The notes under the pieces: model-generated
Databases searched by the model: none
What the model was told of the DNA's origin: nothing
The model's input: only the letters and a program-made list of their open reading frames with translations
Assembly (NCBI GenBank): GCA_021495925.1
Contig: JAKEKT010000041.1
Coordinates: 124,001-188,000, forward strand
Length of the DNA stretch: 64,000 nucleotides
Direction: 5' to 3'
Source: Diplodia intermedia
Lineage: Eukaryota; Ascomycota; Dothideomycetes; Botryosphaeriales; Botryosphaeriaceae
In this document: one piece after another, positions 31,641-43,390 of the stretch
Numbering within the stretch: the stretch's first letter is position 1
Layout: the number at the start of each line of letters is the position of its first letter
Program-made: the position numbers and the translations under genes

Positions 31641-32331
31641 ATGACGCCGCCCGTCCCCGCCTTCCTCGAGCCTGTCCCCGTCACCATTCGCCTGGCCCAG
31701 GCCGTGGGCATCACTGCCTCAGCCTTCTTGTGCGGTACGCCCATGCCCACGTGCACTCTCCGCATGCATTCCGCAAGCCTGTGCCTACTGATCCTCTGAG
31801 CAGGCCAAACCGCCGCTGCCTCCATCCAGCTGACTCCCAGCTTGCTCGAGGCTCCCGCTCCGCTGCTCGCGCGGCAATGGCTCAAAGCTCGCAACATTTA
31901 CATGAAGATCAACCTTCCCTCCGTCGCCGGGTCCGTCGTCCTGTTCAGCTGGCTGGCCTCACGAGGTACACGCTCCGCCGCTGACCATGCCCATGATGCA
32001 GGCTAACGCTAGCTCAACAGAATCCCCAGATAGCGTCCCGCGCAAGCTATACACGGCCGCTGCTCTCCTCTACTTCGCAAAGGTCCCCTACAGCTTCCTC
32101 TTCCTCCACCCCACCGACGTGGCCTTGCAAGCCAAGGCCCAATCTTTTGCTTCCACAGAACTTGCCGATACTTCTGCTGAGGTCGGAATTGCGAAGGAGG
32201 AGACCACCCACGCTCTGGTCGACAAGTGGGCCACAATCAACCTGGGCCGTGCTATTCTCGGTTTTACCGGGGCTGCCTGCGCCGTTTGGGCTACCTTGGG
32301 CCGTGTTGATGTCATCAGGTATAGGCTGTAA
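31641..32331 (+). CDS. DUF1772 (anthrone oxygenase-like) membrane protein
   Basis: Three exons, 31641-31734, 31804-31965 and 32021-32331, give 189 codons (188 aa), with GT-AG borders throughout. The product has about four membrane segments: IRLAQAVGITASAFLCG, INLPSVAGSVVLFSWLAS, LYTAAALLYFAKVPYSFLFL and NLGRAILGFTGAACAVWATL. The second segment is preceded by GQTAAASIQLTPSLL and APAPLLARQW, and KWATINLGRA occurs before the last one, which is the signature order of DUF1772. The family includes anthrone oxygenases of polyketide pathways (HypC, EncC type), but most members are uncharacterised and no polyketide synthase is in this window. The enzymatic role is therefore only a possibility. Confidence 0.9.
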
Positions 32332-33533
32332 GCGTGTGAAGTAGGCAACGAAGTTGGCCCTTCTTAATTTTTGGAACTTCATCATGTTTTGGAAACACAA
32401 AATGAGTACGTCACTCAGTTTGAACACGGTAAATCTACGATGCGTGGGCATTGGTTTTGCTGCATCGGAGTCGTGTCTCTCCACATATGTCGCCGACGGA
32501 CCTTGGTATGTATGTACTTCTTCATTCCCCGGTCTGGTGGTTTAACAAAGGGATATAAAACGCCAATCTATCGTTGGGAATGCTTCTGTGCCCCCACAAT
32601 GCCACTGTTTACCTCCCCGGTTTCCCGGATTGAGCTCTGCGCCAAGCTCTCAAGCTCGACCATTTATGCAATGACGGCATCGGGGAAGGAAACCGCCGAC
32701 TTGCCGAGCCCTCGTACGCGAGACCTGTGCTACCGGACGCACGCTAAGAGGCTTGGCTGACTTAGTCGGCCTCGCTCTTATCTGAATAGACAACTGTAAA
32801 GAACGATGGTTTGCTCAATTCCTTGATTGGAAGTTGTAGTTGTGTATGGGCATATGACGCCTCTTTGCGAAAGGGACATACAGTGAAAAGGTTCAAGCCA
32901 CCTGCAGCTCATGACTTGAAACTCGAGAAACTCTGGAGGCAGACTTGTGTACACAAACCTTGGAGAGCTGAGAGCTGAACTGCCACCAACAAAAACAACA
33001 ATCTTGGCAGGGAGGCTTTGAGAGAAACACCGAGCTTGGCAGGGCTTGAATACGAGGAGTTCGATCTGTTAACTGGCTGGGCGTTCTCCACTATTTACTG
33101 AAATAGTTATGCGCAGGACCACAGACGTCGCCTGGTGACACGAAGTCTAACGGCTTCACTTTTAGCTTGCAACCCTTCCTACGCCAAAGATGAGTCGAAC
33201 CTTACGAGAAAACGTACTATTAGCGCTCTTCAGTTGGTACTGGAACTGAACAGTTGTGTTAAACAATGACAGCTGAGCGGTCAGCTATTTCGTCATGCGG
33301 TGTGCAAGAACGGCTGCTCGCTACCAACTTGAAGCACACAGATCGATGAGGGAATTCCCTCTCAATCAGCTGGAGAGGCTATAAAGGGCTTTGAACGCTC
33401 ATTGCAAGGGGATATCTCCAAAACTCTCTGCCATCATCAGAACCTGCAGACAAAAGTAACCTCAGGGGGAAAAGATCACTTTCTCCAAACAAAAACACTC
33501 AACAGATCCCCCCATCTTCCACTTCTCGCGACA
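32332..33533. other. Spacer upstream of the secreted Cys-rich gene
   Basis: About 1.2 kb, less GC-rich than the genes around it, with no domain-bearing frame. The right end carries the TATA-like box at 33380-33386 and an A/C-rich leader. Confidence 0.5.
33380..33386 (+). promoter_or_regulatory. TATA-like box of the secreted Cys-rich gene
   Basis: TATAAAG, 148 bp upstream of the start codon at 33534 and correctly oriented. Confidence 0.45.
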
Positions 33534-34512
33534 ATGCACGTTCCCACCATCGTCTCCTCGCTCCTTTTCCTTCTCCTCCTTTCCCCTACTGCTCTTGCCG
33601 AGGTCAACGGCCCCTGCACCGGCGCCGCCCACAAACCCGGCGTCTGCATCGAGACAAGCTCCTGCACCAAGGCCGGCGGCACCCATATCGACGGCGCCTG
33701 CCCCCACGACGCCAACGACATCAAGTGCTGCACCAAGCCCTCGTGCGGCAGCGGTGGCACGTGCAAGTTCGTCCGCGACTGCGAGACCGGGTCGACCAAG
33801 GCCGGGCTTTGTCCCGGCCCGAGCGACTTCAAGTGCTGCCTACCCACGTCCAGTAGTAGTGGGTTCCCGCCGCCGACGTTCCCGGCGGTGGGGAAGTGCA
33901 AGAAGGTTGCGGTGGAGGGGGCCAAGAAGGTTGTCAAGGCGAAGCCGGGGAAGGTGAGGGAGATTGGGTGCGTGAGGGACTGCGAGTGCGGGGCGCAGGG
34001 GGCGAGCGATCATTGTTGCGGGCTGGCGGTCGACTTGATGTGCTCGAAAGCTGGTGGGGTGAGTGCTTTCTGTCCTCCTCCTCCTCTCTGTCCGTGCTTC
34101 TTTCTCTATGGAACCTTTCCTCCTTTCTGCTTCTTGTTCTTCTTGCGTCACCTTTTTTCCTCTCACCTTTTCAGAAATGCAGTTTATGGGTATGCTAACA
34201 CGACTTCTTCGTGACGGGATAGGTCAAGACCGATGAAGGCAAGAGCATCGCCGAGTGGGTAATGCACAACCACAAAGACCTCAAGCTCACGTACGTCATC
34301 TGGGGGCAGCGCATCTGGAACCCGTCCCGCGATGCAGTGGGACCCTGGACGGGCTGGAGGAACATGGAGGATAGGGGCAGTGTGACGGCGAATCATTGGT
34401 AAGTATCTCTCACCCTACTTTGCTGCCTCCTCAATCGACAAGCGGCAGGCTTTGGCGGTCCTGATCTGATTTTGCTTCAGGGATCATGTTCACTGTAGTT
34501 TCAAGGGCTAGA
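33534..34512 (+). CDS. Secreted Cys-rich protein with VldE/ARB-07466-like domain
   Basis: Three exons, 33534-34058, 34223-34398 and 34482-34512, give 244 codons (243 aa). The start opens a signal peptide (MHVPTIVSSLLFLLLLSPTALA). Two cysteine-rich modules follow (GPCTGAAHKPGVCIETSSC...IKCC, then GTCKFVRDCETGS...FKCC), each ending in a CC pair, as in small secreted fungal modules. The C-terminal part reads SDHCCGLAVDLMCS, then IAEWVMHNH, YVIWGQRIWN, GWRNMEDRGSVTANHWDHVHC: the His/Asp arrangement of the ARB-07466/VldE-like domain, which resembles M15-type peptidases and is found in fungi and actinobacteria. The domain metal ligands (His in SDHCC, Asp in AVDLM, His in DHVH) are present. A cell-wall or peptide-cleaving role is inferred. 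No catalytic assay is known to me for this family in fungi. Confidence 0.88.
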
Positions 34513-34752
34513 GGGTATGAGCCTTCGGTATTGATGAGGTTCCCTGGTGTTGGCCGACGGCTGCTTGGGTTGCGGAGCTTACATTCATTTGGCACAGGCG
34601 CCTGCAAGTGCCGAAGGGGGGCATCACTTTCGCTATGTTGGAGAACGGATGAAGACGTTACGGCCGAGATTTTTGACATGTTCAATCCAAAGTACTATTT
34701 ACAGTCGAAAGTATTTACAGATACGGAACTTGAAGTCGTCATCTTCCATCGT

Positions 34753-35817
34753 CTAGTTGACGGGGGCATCGGCATCGTGGTAGTCGGTCAGGTGAAGAAG
34801 CTTCTTGGCGTTCTCGCGGCCAATCTTCTTGTAGTTCTCCAGGCCGCCGCAGGCCTCGATGACCTCCTTGGCCTTGCCGTCCCACCAGGCGCAGCAGTTT
34901 TCGATGGTTTCGTAGGGGTAGTCGACGCTGAAGAGCACGCGGTCGGCGCCAATCTCGCGCACGACGTACTCGAGAGTGTGGGTGGAGAAGTGGCCGCTGG
35001 TGGTAACCCAGATGTTGGTTTTGAAGTAGTGGTAGATGCTCTGCTGGCAGATGCGGTCGTAGCCTTGCTCCTTGGCCAGCGGGCGCTCGACGTCCTCGAG
35101 CCAGTGGTTGATGCGCCAGAAGTCGAAGGGTAGGTGTTCACCCATGTGGCCGACGATAATCTTGAGATTGGGGTTGCGGTCGAAGACGCCATTGACGATG
35201 AGGCCCATCAGGTGCAGGTTGACGCCGTTGGCGAAGGACAGTGGGGGGCCGATGAGGAACTTGCGCTGCGCGTACAGCTTGTCGTAGATGACGCCGGAGG
35301 GGGCGGCCGGGTGGATGTACAGAGGCACATCGAGCTCCTGGCACACCTTCCAGAAGGCGTCGTACTCGGGCGCATCGTAGAAGAGGTAGGTCTCGCCGTC
35401 GGGGCCAGCGTGTTGGAAGTCGCAGACCAGGGCGCCATGGAAGCCAAGCTCCTTGACGCAGCGGCGCAGCTCCCGGCCGGCCTGGACGGGGTCGTGCATG
35501 GACAGACAGGCGAAGGCACCCAGCTTCTTGGGGTTGGTCTTGACCTTTTCGGCGACCCAGTTGTTGACCTCGGTGGCCTTGCGCTCGGCCTCGGCCTTGT
35601 CGGAGATGCCCTGGATGGCGGGGACGGTAAGAGAGCATATGGTGTAGCCAATGCCGTGGGCGTCGGCCAGGCGGACACGCTCGTCGTTGATGTCGGAGAT
35701 CTGGCGCATGTAGCGTTCGCGGTCGTTGGGGTGGATGTACAGCTTGGCCTCACGCATCGACTTGGCCTCCATGCCAGTCATCTCGTAGGCTTCCTCGAGG
35801 GCGATCTTTCCGAGCAT
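34753..35817 (-). CDS. 2,3-dihydroxybenzoate / gamma-resorcylate-type decarboxylase
   Basis: An intronless gene of 355 codons (354 aa) of the amidohydrolase-superfamily decarboxylases, which non-oxidatively remove CO2 from hydroxybenzoates. Glu8 in KIALEEA, His169 in YIHPAAP, His224 in VGHMGE and Asp299 in FSVDYPYE are the metal and catalytic positions of the family, and all are present. NNWVAEKVKTNPKKLGAFA and DFWRINHWLED are also typical. The length and start agree with Aspergillus dihydroxybenzoate decarboxylase. The protein has no signal peptide and should be cytosolic. The exact isomer used (2,3-dihydroxybenzoate, 2,6-dihydroxybenzoate or salicylate) cannot be read from sequence. Together with the P450 and MFS genes nearby it suggests aromatic-compound metabolism. 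Confidence 0.94.
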   Translation of the reverse strand: MLGKIALEEAYEMTGMEAKSMREAKLYIHPNDRERYMRQISDINDERVRLADAHGIGYTICSLTVPAIQGISDKAEAERKATEVNNWVAEKVKTNPKKLGAFACLSMHDPVQAGRELRRCVKELGFHGALVCDFQHAGPDGETYLFYDAPEYDAFWKVCQELDVPLYIHPAAPSGVIYDKLYAQRKFLIGPPLSFANGVNLHLMGLIVNGVFDRNPNLKIIVGHMGEHLPFDFWRINHWLEDVERPLAKEQGYDRICQQSIYHYFKTNIWVTTSGHFSTHTLEYVVREIGADRVLFSVDYPYETIENCCAWWDGKAKEVIEACGGLENYKKIGRENAKKLLHLTDYHDADAPVN

Positions 35818-37406
35818 TCTGGCGGTGGTTTTCCTCGGTGGCTTAGAGAAGTTTGCTAGGTAGAGAGGAGTGCTGGATTCCCGAGGCTCTGGGGGGGTTC
35901 TTGGGAAGTTTGCTGATGCTCCAGGAAGTGCTTCAAAGGACCTTATGTATGCGCTCCGACGTCACGATGGGCTCTGTGATGAAGATTCGTTCTCGACATC
36001 ACGCTGTTCGCTGTCTGGGCTCGGAGGCTCGTACGAGGTAGGCGGGGGGGTTGAGTGGCCTCCATCGGAGACGGATTGACGTAATCACGAGATATCGTCA
36101 GTAACGCATAGCGCAGAGAGGCAACAAAGGCACCAGAAGCAACAGAGGCAACAGAGGCTCCTGGAGCGGGATCGGCCCGAGCCCAGTGAAGCTTCGCTCC
36201 TGTGGGTGCCCCGGTGCGGCCCGATCTTCAGCAGGGAGAGGGGGATCGTCCAATGCGGTGTCGGTGGCGCCCCCCTGCGATGCGGGCCATGATCCGTTGA
36301 AAATGAGACCACAGTCTCGAGAGAAGTCGGGGTCGGGTCGCTGCTGAGACCACAGGGTGGGTCAACGCCCAGAAGCATCTACGATCATGAGAAGAAGCAG
36401 CTAGCGGGCTCCCAGATGGGGCAGTTCGAACGTCACAGCCTGCACCGTGCGCGTGCCTGTCGTTGCTTGGGGCATGCTCTGTGGAGAAGCAGATGCTCGA
36501 CATGCCGCCCACAGAGCTCGGCCGAGGCGCCTGACGCGTTGACGCTGCTTGAGAGGCGCAGATTCGCCGAGAGAGTCGGAAGTTCCGACGGGCTGGAGAG
36601 GGTGTCGTGATGGAGATGGGGGGTTGTGGTTGTGGTGGAGTGCAGCAGCCGACGACGGGAGCGCAGCTTCCGTGCCCGGATCCGACGCCGCAAACCAACC
36701 CGGAGACTTCCCCACAGCGCCCTGCAGCCTCGCAGCTCTGTCATGACTTTGCACGCCTGAGACGCTTCTTGCCGGACGATTGCTTCCCCCGGGCATGCGT
36801 TGTGGCTGCCCCAACTGACTTCGTACACTCTGGCAGGGCGGAGCATGGGAGGACCCTACGTATGACGCCATGGCCAGTGGCAAACAGCGCTTGGCTTTCC
36901 ACGAGACTCCTCGATCCGTTCTCGCCCCGTCTTCACCGCGCAAGCCTTCTGCTAGCATCAATCGGGGCGTCATGATATCGACGAGTCTTCCACGGCAGCC
37001 ACGGCACGCTGAAAGACTGGGTGTTCGGTTTTCGTTCGCTGCTGGCGAGACGGGCTAGTGAGCATGATTTCCTCATCAAGACGGCCGGGGAAGCTTCCCC
37101 TGCAGTTGATCACACCCTCGGCCGAGCCTATTGATCCACCTCCTCAGGAGCTTGCACTGCTAGCTTTCACAGCCCAGACGCCCGGACCCTGTTCCGGAGC
37201 TTTCCGCAAACGTTTCCATCACATGCGCTGTCCTTCGAATCCGTGATAGCGAGGCGCATCGTGGGCCTTATTCCCGGCACGCGATCGACACCCTAATCCG
37301 ACCTTCGCTGCAACCATGACACCAGCTGACTTCCCTCTTCGTTGAAAGCAGGACTTTGACTACCACTTCCTTTATCTACACTGGCCTCGACCGCCCACCA
37401 CCCACT
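35818..37406. other. GC-rich spacer
   Basis: Between the decarboxylase start and the acetylesterase 3' end. An irregular AGAGGCAACA/AGCA repeat occurs at about 36115-36165. Overlapping Arg/Ser-rich frames around 36230-36970 on both strands show no domain. The 37060-37250 part may be the acetylesterase 3' UTR or a further spacer. Confidence 0.45.
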
Positions 37407-38455
37407 TCACAAACACACGCCTGGAATCTCTTCCGTCGCGTTCACCACAAACCCGCTCAACTCACTCCCCCCACACTTCAGCCCCTTCACAAACGCCTTC
37501 GCCGCCACGTCGGCGCCTTCGGGCTGCGTGTGCGTGTGATCCATCAGGAAAAATCCATCCACCACCTCCTTTCCCAGCTCCTCAAACGCATGCGCCTCGT
37601 ACTTCCCGTGGTTCACAAACGCCGCTTCCTCTCCCACCTCTCCTTCCAAGACCCCCTCCACATGCTCTGCGTACCCGACGTAGATTGGCGGCGTGTAGCT
37701 GAAGTTGCCCGTCTCCCACGGGTTCGTCGGCGTCATGGTGCTGATAACGACGCTCGCGCCCTTGGCCAAGAACGACCGCGCCGCGTGCAACATGTACCAG
37801 TTGTACGTGTGCACGACTACCTCGGTGCCGTTGTAGAAGGATACGCACGTCTCGTTGCCCTGGCCCGGACACGCGGGCCGCCCATTGTCGGTGTAGTTGG
37901 CCGTGCCTAAATTCGAGCCGCCGCCGTCGTTGTGGCCGAATTCGATAACGACTGCGGGGTGTCAGCATGCGCCATCCTTTGTTCTTTTCTTTCCTCCCTT
38001 TCGTGGCTTGGTCGTGCCGATGCGTTCATTGGCGAGGCATTCTTTCTGGATTACGGGCACAACACTCACCAAAATCACCAGGAACCACGGCGGCCTCGAT
38101 GGCCGCGAAACGGCCCTGGTCGGTGAAGGAGCGCGCGCTGCGGCCTGCGAAAGCCTTGTTGACGACGGGAATAGAGAGCGAGTACTGCAGGTAGTGGCCC
38201 CAGCCTATCCGTGCTCGTCTCAACGATCAGTTACCAAGGTGGGATGACGAAGGATACGAAAGATACGACACCTTCAGTCCCGTTCTTGCCTCCCTGCTCC
38301 GCCATGGTCGAGTCGCCTGCCAGGTACACCGTCGGCGTGGTGGCGGCAGCGACACGGGCGACATTGCGGCCATCACCAGGAGGCAGCGCCGCGACTGCGG
38401 CTGCCGCGGAGAAAGCGGTCCACGCGAGCGACGACGGGCTAGTGTCAAGCTTCAT
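37407..38455 (-). CDS. Secreted rhamnogalacturonan acetylesterase (CE12 type)
   Basis: A secreted SGNH hydrolase that removes acetyl groups from pectic rhamnogalacturonan. Three exons, 38455-38272, 38204-38070 and 37951-37407, give 288 codons (287 aa). The first donor (GAAG|GTGTCG) is weak but is required by the conserved join GTEG-WGHYL. An N-terminal hydrophobic segment (MKLDTSPSSLAWTAFSAAAAVAA) is the signal peptide. Catalytic blocks are all present: VYLAGDSTMA (nucleophile Ser), VVNKAFAGRSARSF, VVIEFGHND and FLMDHTHTQPEGA with the Asp-His pair. Cysteines in RPACPG and ETCVSF probably bond. The length is slightly above the 230-250 aa of Aspergillus RGAE. It indicates growth on plant cell walls. 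Confidence 0.93.
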
Positions 38456-39277
38456 TGTGGCGCGTCGCGGTTGTTGCAGATCGAAGTACTGGTACCGTAG
38501 TAGGGATTGGATTCAGGACAGGGTCAAAAGGTAAGCCTTGCAAGCGGCGTATATGCGCGATGCCCTTGGCGACGAGATTGGACGATACGGAGACCGCTGC
38601 ATCCTCTCCGCCAATGCGAATGATAAAAGACGTGTCAAAGGTGCTCGGGCAAGCATTGCTGCGGCATCTCGCGTCCATCTTAGCCCGAACGTGTCAATGG
38701 CAAAGGACTGCAAGCCTCGCGACTCGACATGGCCCAGCACCGTCCACCAATGGGCGGTTCGCGGTGCCATTGCTTTGCGCGTTGAATAGCCGGGTACGTG
38801 GGGACGAAGCCTTGGAGTAGTGCGCGCTAACGCCCACGTGAGCATTTAGCCAGCCGACTGGCCGGTTGTCCGGGCGAATTGGTGCGAGGGCTTGGTCATC
38901 TACAAAAGATTGCGGGGTTGCGCGTGCGGGGATCCGACGGGACCGTGAACGGAAAGCCTTGTTACTTAGCAATCCGCTGCTGTCGCCACAACGCCCCCGA
39001 GCGAAGTGCGAAAAGGATTCGGTGCCTGGTTTGATTTGAGTTTGGCATTGTATCAGTGCAGAACCTCCTAGGCCGCATCGAGTAAGTCGCACGACAGAAT
39101 GTGAGGCGCGTGGCTTTCGAGACACGTTGTGGCTGGCCTTGCGGTCAGCCTTAAGGGGGGAAACAAAGAGGTAATACACGTGTAAACGTGGCGCCGTGGC
39201 GCACTGCTACAATTCATATCCGCTCGAACCCACGTGGTCGTTGACAGCGTTATTCCATGCCCTTCCCAGTCCACACT
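38456..39277. other. Promoter region of the acetylesterase gene
   Basis: Between two tandem minus-strand genes. It should hold the acetylesterase promoter at the left and the transporter 3' UTR at the right. Short frames on both strands have no domain. Confidence 0.5.
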
Positions 39278-41130
39278 CTACAGAACGTATCTGAAGCCCT
39301 TTCTCCGCCGTCCGTTCTCCGCGTCCTCGCCGACCGTGCCCTCGAGACGGTCGAGTTTCTTGTTCTCGTGTCTCAGCCAGTACCGTAAGGCAATCGAAGA
39401 AACGCCTCCGAGGCCGCAGAAGAGCGCTAATGTAATGCCAGCCCGAGCGTAGCGTGGCTTGTCCGAGTCGGGGTACAGGTACGAAGTGAACAAATGGGTT
39501 GAATTGCCCATGATGTTGACCATGGCAAGCGCCGCGGCACGCTTGGACCGGGGACGGGGGATCTGATCACGTATGTCAGCGATTGGATCAGGAAAATCGA
39601 GGAGGATGCAGAGAGTGCTTACCGTCGCAGATACCCACGAGTATGTGACGTTGAACGCAGAATAAACACCAAAGGTCATCTACAACAGCCTAATCAGCAT
39701 TGGCATGGACGGGACTCGGCCGGAGACAATTACCAAAAACATTGCGAAATATCTTCCACCCGTGCCCGTAATAGTGATGCACAGGATGTTTCCAATCATG
39801 CTGATTGCCATTGGGACGGCGACGTGGAAGGCCCTCTCGTTGGTCTTGCCGGCGTGGATGGAGTTGCCAAGGGATCCAAAGAACGCGAGAGCATAAGGAG
39901 GCGCGGTGAGGAGCAAGGTGACAATCTTGTTGTAACCGAGAGTCTTGACAATCGAAGGGAAGAAGTAGGTCTACCAGGGCTTGTTAGCCTTGCACGGCGA
40001 AAGCTCAGTATGACAGCACTTACGTAGGCCATTCCAGTGTTCAGGGAGAACTGAATCAGGATGAGCATGTAGACCTTGGGGTCTTTTATCGCTTGAAGGC
40101 CGCCATCCCATATCGACTTGCTGCCGTCCTCCCCGTCGTCTTGTCCAGCAACCTCGACCGACAGGCGCCAGATGGCATACTCTCTCTCCTCCTCGGTAAG
40201 CCAATTGACATCTGTGACATGTCAGTAAGCCCTCAGCAGAGCGTCAAATGGTGAGCATACCCTTTGGATAACTCGGCAGCACAAAGCCGGCGATGATTGC
40301 AACGAAGATAGTGAAGCAACCCTCAAGGATGAAGAGCCACCGCCAAGAGTGGATACCAGCGGCGTCATTCATGCCGCCGAGGACACCTGCGGCAATGAGC
40401 CCACCAAAGCAGTTCGATATGGTGTTTCCAGCGTACAGGATGGCAATCCTGAAAGGAAGCTCATCCTTCTGATACCAAGATGACAGCATGAGCAGAGCAC
40501 CTGGGCTATCCTCGTAGTCAGCGTCCATCCTAAGCTAGATCCCGTACCGCTGGAGAGCAACTTACAAGAAGGGTGCCTCGGCAAAGCCCAGGAAGAACCG
40601 GACCACTAGAGCCTCCCTAAAGTTACGTGTAGCAGCCATGCAGGTGGAAATAGCACCCCATAGGACGGCAGCAACTGAAAGGTATACTCCAGGCCGAGGA
40701 AAGTTGGACAGGATGACGTTGCTGGGAAACTGGAACAGAAGGTAACCGACATACATGATCATCAGACAAGTATTGTACTGATGATCGGACAGTTTCAAGT
40801 CATCTTCGAGACCACCCAGGCGGGCGTTTGTGAAATTGTTGCGGTCCAAGATACTACAAAACCGGTCAGTCTGGACTCGAGCCGCACACGTCCAAAGAAA
40901 ACGCACTTTAGCAGGAAGAGGATGATGAGCATTGGCATCACTCTGAAATCCACCTTCCGCAGCATCGCCTTCTTCAAAGCGGCTACTTCCTCGTCGCTTT
41001 TGCCCCTGAAGTTCTGGTGTGCCAGGATTTCCTTTTGCTGGTCGAAACCTGAGTCCTTGAGGTCGTCGATCATGGTGGCTTCAACCGCGTCGGCTCCCTT
41101 CTTGTCGGTCATGTTTGGTCGTGATGGCAT
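39278..41130 (-). CDS. MFS transporter, allantoate permease/anion-cation symporter type
   Basis: A 12-helix plasma-membrane transporter. Seven exons, 41130-40907, 40853-40566, 40505-40261, 40211-40024, 39970-39734, 39679-39623 and 39562-39278, give 508 codons (507 aa). The N-terminus is cytosolic and acidic. RKVDFRVMPMLIILFLL starts helix 1, LDRNNFTNARLGGLEDDL follows, as in Dal5/Tna1-family carriers, and RFFLGFAEAPF-FPGALLMLSSWY is the family signature between helices 4 and 5. SWRWLFILEG and RPRSKRAAALA are further anchors. A second start ATG, six codons downstream at 41112, is possible. The substrate is probably a small organic anion such as a ureide, nicotinate or a hydroxybenzoate; this is inference. 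It lies close to a dihydroxybenzoate-type decarboxylase. Confidence 0.93.
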
Positions 41131-43390
41131 TCCTGAGGTTGGAGAGTGATGGAGCGGGGACTGTGGAACTGGGCAGGACTCCAAGGGTCGAGCTGCAGAT
41201 GGACAGGGCCGTGTCGTGAACAGCTCAGGCGTGTTATAGATGCTGCACATCGACAGTTCCGACAGACCCCCCAGGCGGAAGAGGCACGCGGCGCTCTCGG
41301 CAGTCCAGATGGGGTGAAGTCACCGTCGAAGCCCACAAACAAGATTGGCCAGGAGGCGTGGTTCGCACCACGCTTCCCCAGATTCTCTGGGCCGCCGGCA
41401 CTCGCAGCAAATCAGGAGTGCGGGCAGCAGCGGCGAAAGCCGGGCCCCGGATCCTCGGCCGGCCCCCGCCCCAGTCGCATCTTTTTCCGCTGGCGGCTTT
41501 TCCGCTGGCCGGGACTGGGAGCCGCAGAGGGCAGGACAGCGCGGAGGGTGCTTCTGCGGAGCGGCAGGCTGTGCGTGGTGGACAACTGGAGGCGCTGAGG
41601 GCGCGCTGTGGAGGGCAGGCTAAATTGTGGGGAACTGGATGCGACGTGGTACCGAGGGCGCGGCAGTCGTAGACACTGGGAAAGGGAGCTCAGGTTGAGT
41701 GCTGGATTGGCCCCACGATCGCGACTATCCTTATCCGCCCCCGCCGCCCGTGGTTGGTGAGGTCCGGGGAACGGGGACCTCCCCGCACTTGCAGGCATGG
41801 CCGTCTGTGCAGCTGGCGGCTGGCGGGCCAAACTGCGTGTGGGGTCTCCACACGTCCAGCAGCGGCGGGAATCCGACGAGGTCAGCTTGGGCGGTGGCCG
41901 GAAACCGCAGGCGGCGGAGCTAGGCGGCGGATCGGCGCTGAGGACGTGACTAAGAAGGCTCTGCTGACGAGCGTCTCCGCCGCAGGGGGTGGCGTCGTTG
42001 GTATTTAAGCCAGTCGGCCCCGGCACGCCGTTCCCGTTGCGGCTTTGCGAGAGTCCACTGACGCCCGCGCCCGCTCTTTCGTGCGAAAGGCGCCCTGCAG
42101 CCCGCAGCCCGCAGCCCGCAGCTGCCATCCGCCCCTCGCGTTTGCGCCTTCCGTTAGCCATCCAAACGCCGCTGCGCCAACGCGGCGCTGGCACTATCTG
42201 GACGACACGCCTGCTCCCGTCGGCAGGTGCAAACAGCGCGCGCACGCGAGACGGCGCAGCATCGCAACGGCGGGCTCCCCATTGGCCGGCGGGGGCCGTG
42301 GGCCGTGCGCGCGCAGGCCCTTGGTGCTAAAATTCTAGAAGGGCGCACGCGAGATGCTAACGGCAGAGCTGCCGGGGGCACGGCGCTGCCAGGGCGGCGG
42401 CACAGCAGGGCGGGCTGGTGTAACGTAGCACTGGCACTGGCACAGCACCAGCACCAGCACCAGCACCAGCACCAGCAGCAAGCGTTCGCCAATGCTTGCG
42501 GCTGCTCGCTTGCGCCAGGGGAGCAGCGCTGCGCGCAGCAGCTACTTATCGCTGCAATGACGATCGCCGGCGCGGGCGGGCGACAATCAGCAGACGGCCG
42601 TACGAGGCGACCCCGTTTCATCAGCGCGCTTTGTTTCGGGCGCGCGGGTGTCGCAGGCCCTGGGCGCATGGCAACTGCCGCAGGCGCCGGCGAGCGCCGC
42701 AGCCGGCGGCTTGCACGTGACGCGGCTGTTCCTGCGGAGCGCGCGGCTTGGGCGTGGGCGAGGGCTTGGGCGAGGGCTTTGGCTGCTTCGTGGCGGCGTC
42801 GACGCGGTTGCTGCAGCGAAAATGGCTCGCGCTCGCTCGGTACTTGGCGGCTGCCGTCCAGAAGCAGCGCTATCTCCGCCAACCACGGCGCACGCGAACC
42901 GCCACTGCAGCAGCTAGCAGTCGCGCCTCTTGCCTATCGTGCCGCGGCCGGCTGAACCTAGCAGGTCCCATTTATAGGTTGACGTCAAATTGCCCCTTTC
43001 CAGCCACTGGTACGGCGTATAAGAGCCCACGATCGCCCCTAGCCCTCCTTCTGCGCGGAAGCATGCGGCATCCAATGGCCATGCACGTCAAACTCTGCTA
43101 CAAATAGTCCCCCTATTTCGCCAGCCCTACGCAGCAAGCTCACGTAAGTGCTTGTCGATCGCTGCGTCCTCAAAGACCCGAGCCGATCCCGGACAAGGTC
43201 TCATACCTTCCACTCTCAGATCCCACCGCGCGCCCGCGCCTGCCCTGTGAGCCGAGCCCGCGACATGTCTGATGGGGGCTGTGTAGGCCTCATGCGAGCC
43301 GCCGACAACTCTTCGAGCGCGCTCCATGCTGCTGGACCTTCCATCTGTCTCCAGCGCGGTCTCCACCACAGTCTCGCGCCCTCCGGCACC
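41131..43390. other. Long GC-rich spacer with a CACCAG array
   Basis: Divergent spacer between the MFS and P450 genes. Frames up to 277 codons occur on both strands at once, rich in Ala, Arg, Gln and Ser, without domains. The hexamer array at 42444-42480 and a CCCGCAG-type triple near 42100-42122 are simple repeats. A GTATAAGAG at 43018-43026 may be part of the P450 promoter, 365 bp from its ATG. Confidence 0.5.
42444..42480 (+). repeat. CAGCAC hexamer microsatellite
   Basis: Six to seven copies of CACCAG/CAGCAC, ending in CAGCAGCA. In one frame it would encode His-Gln runs, but no gene is supported here. Confidence 0.85.

Noticed and set aside
36115..36165. AGAGGCAACA-type repetition as a possible repeat array
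   Set aside because: The units are irregular in length and sequence; it is simple purine-rich sequence rather than a defined array.
41412..42955. Frames of 242-277 codons on both strands between the MFS and P450 genes
   Set aside because: They include the CACCAG repeat and low-complexity Ala/Gln/Arg runs and overlap each other in antisense.
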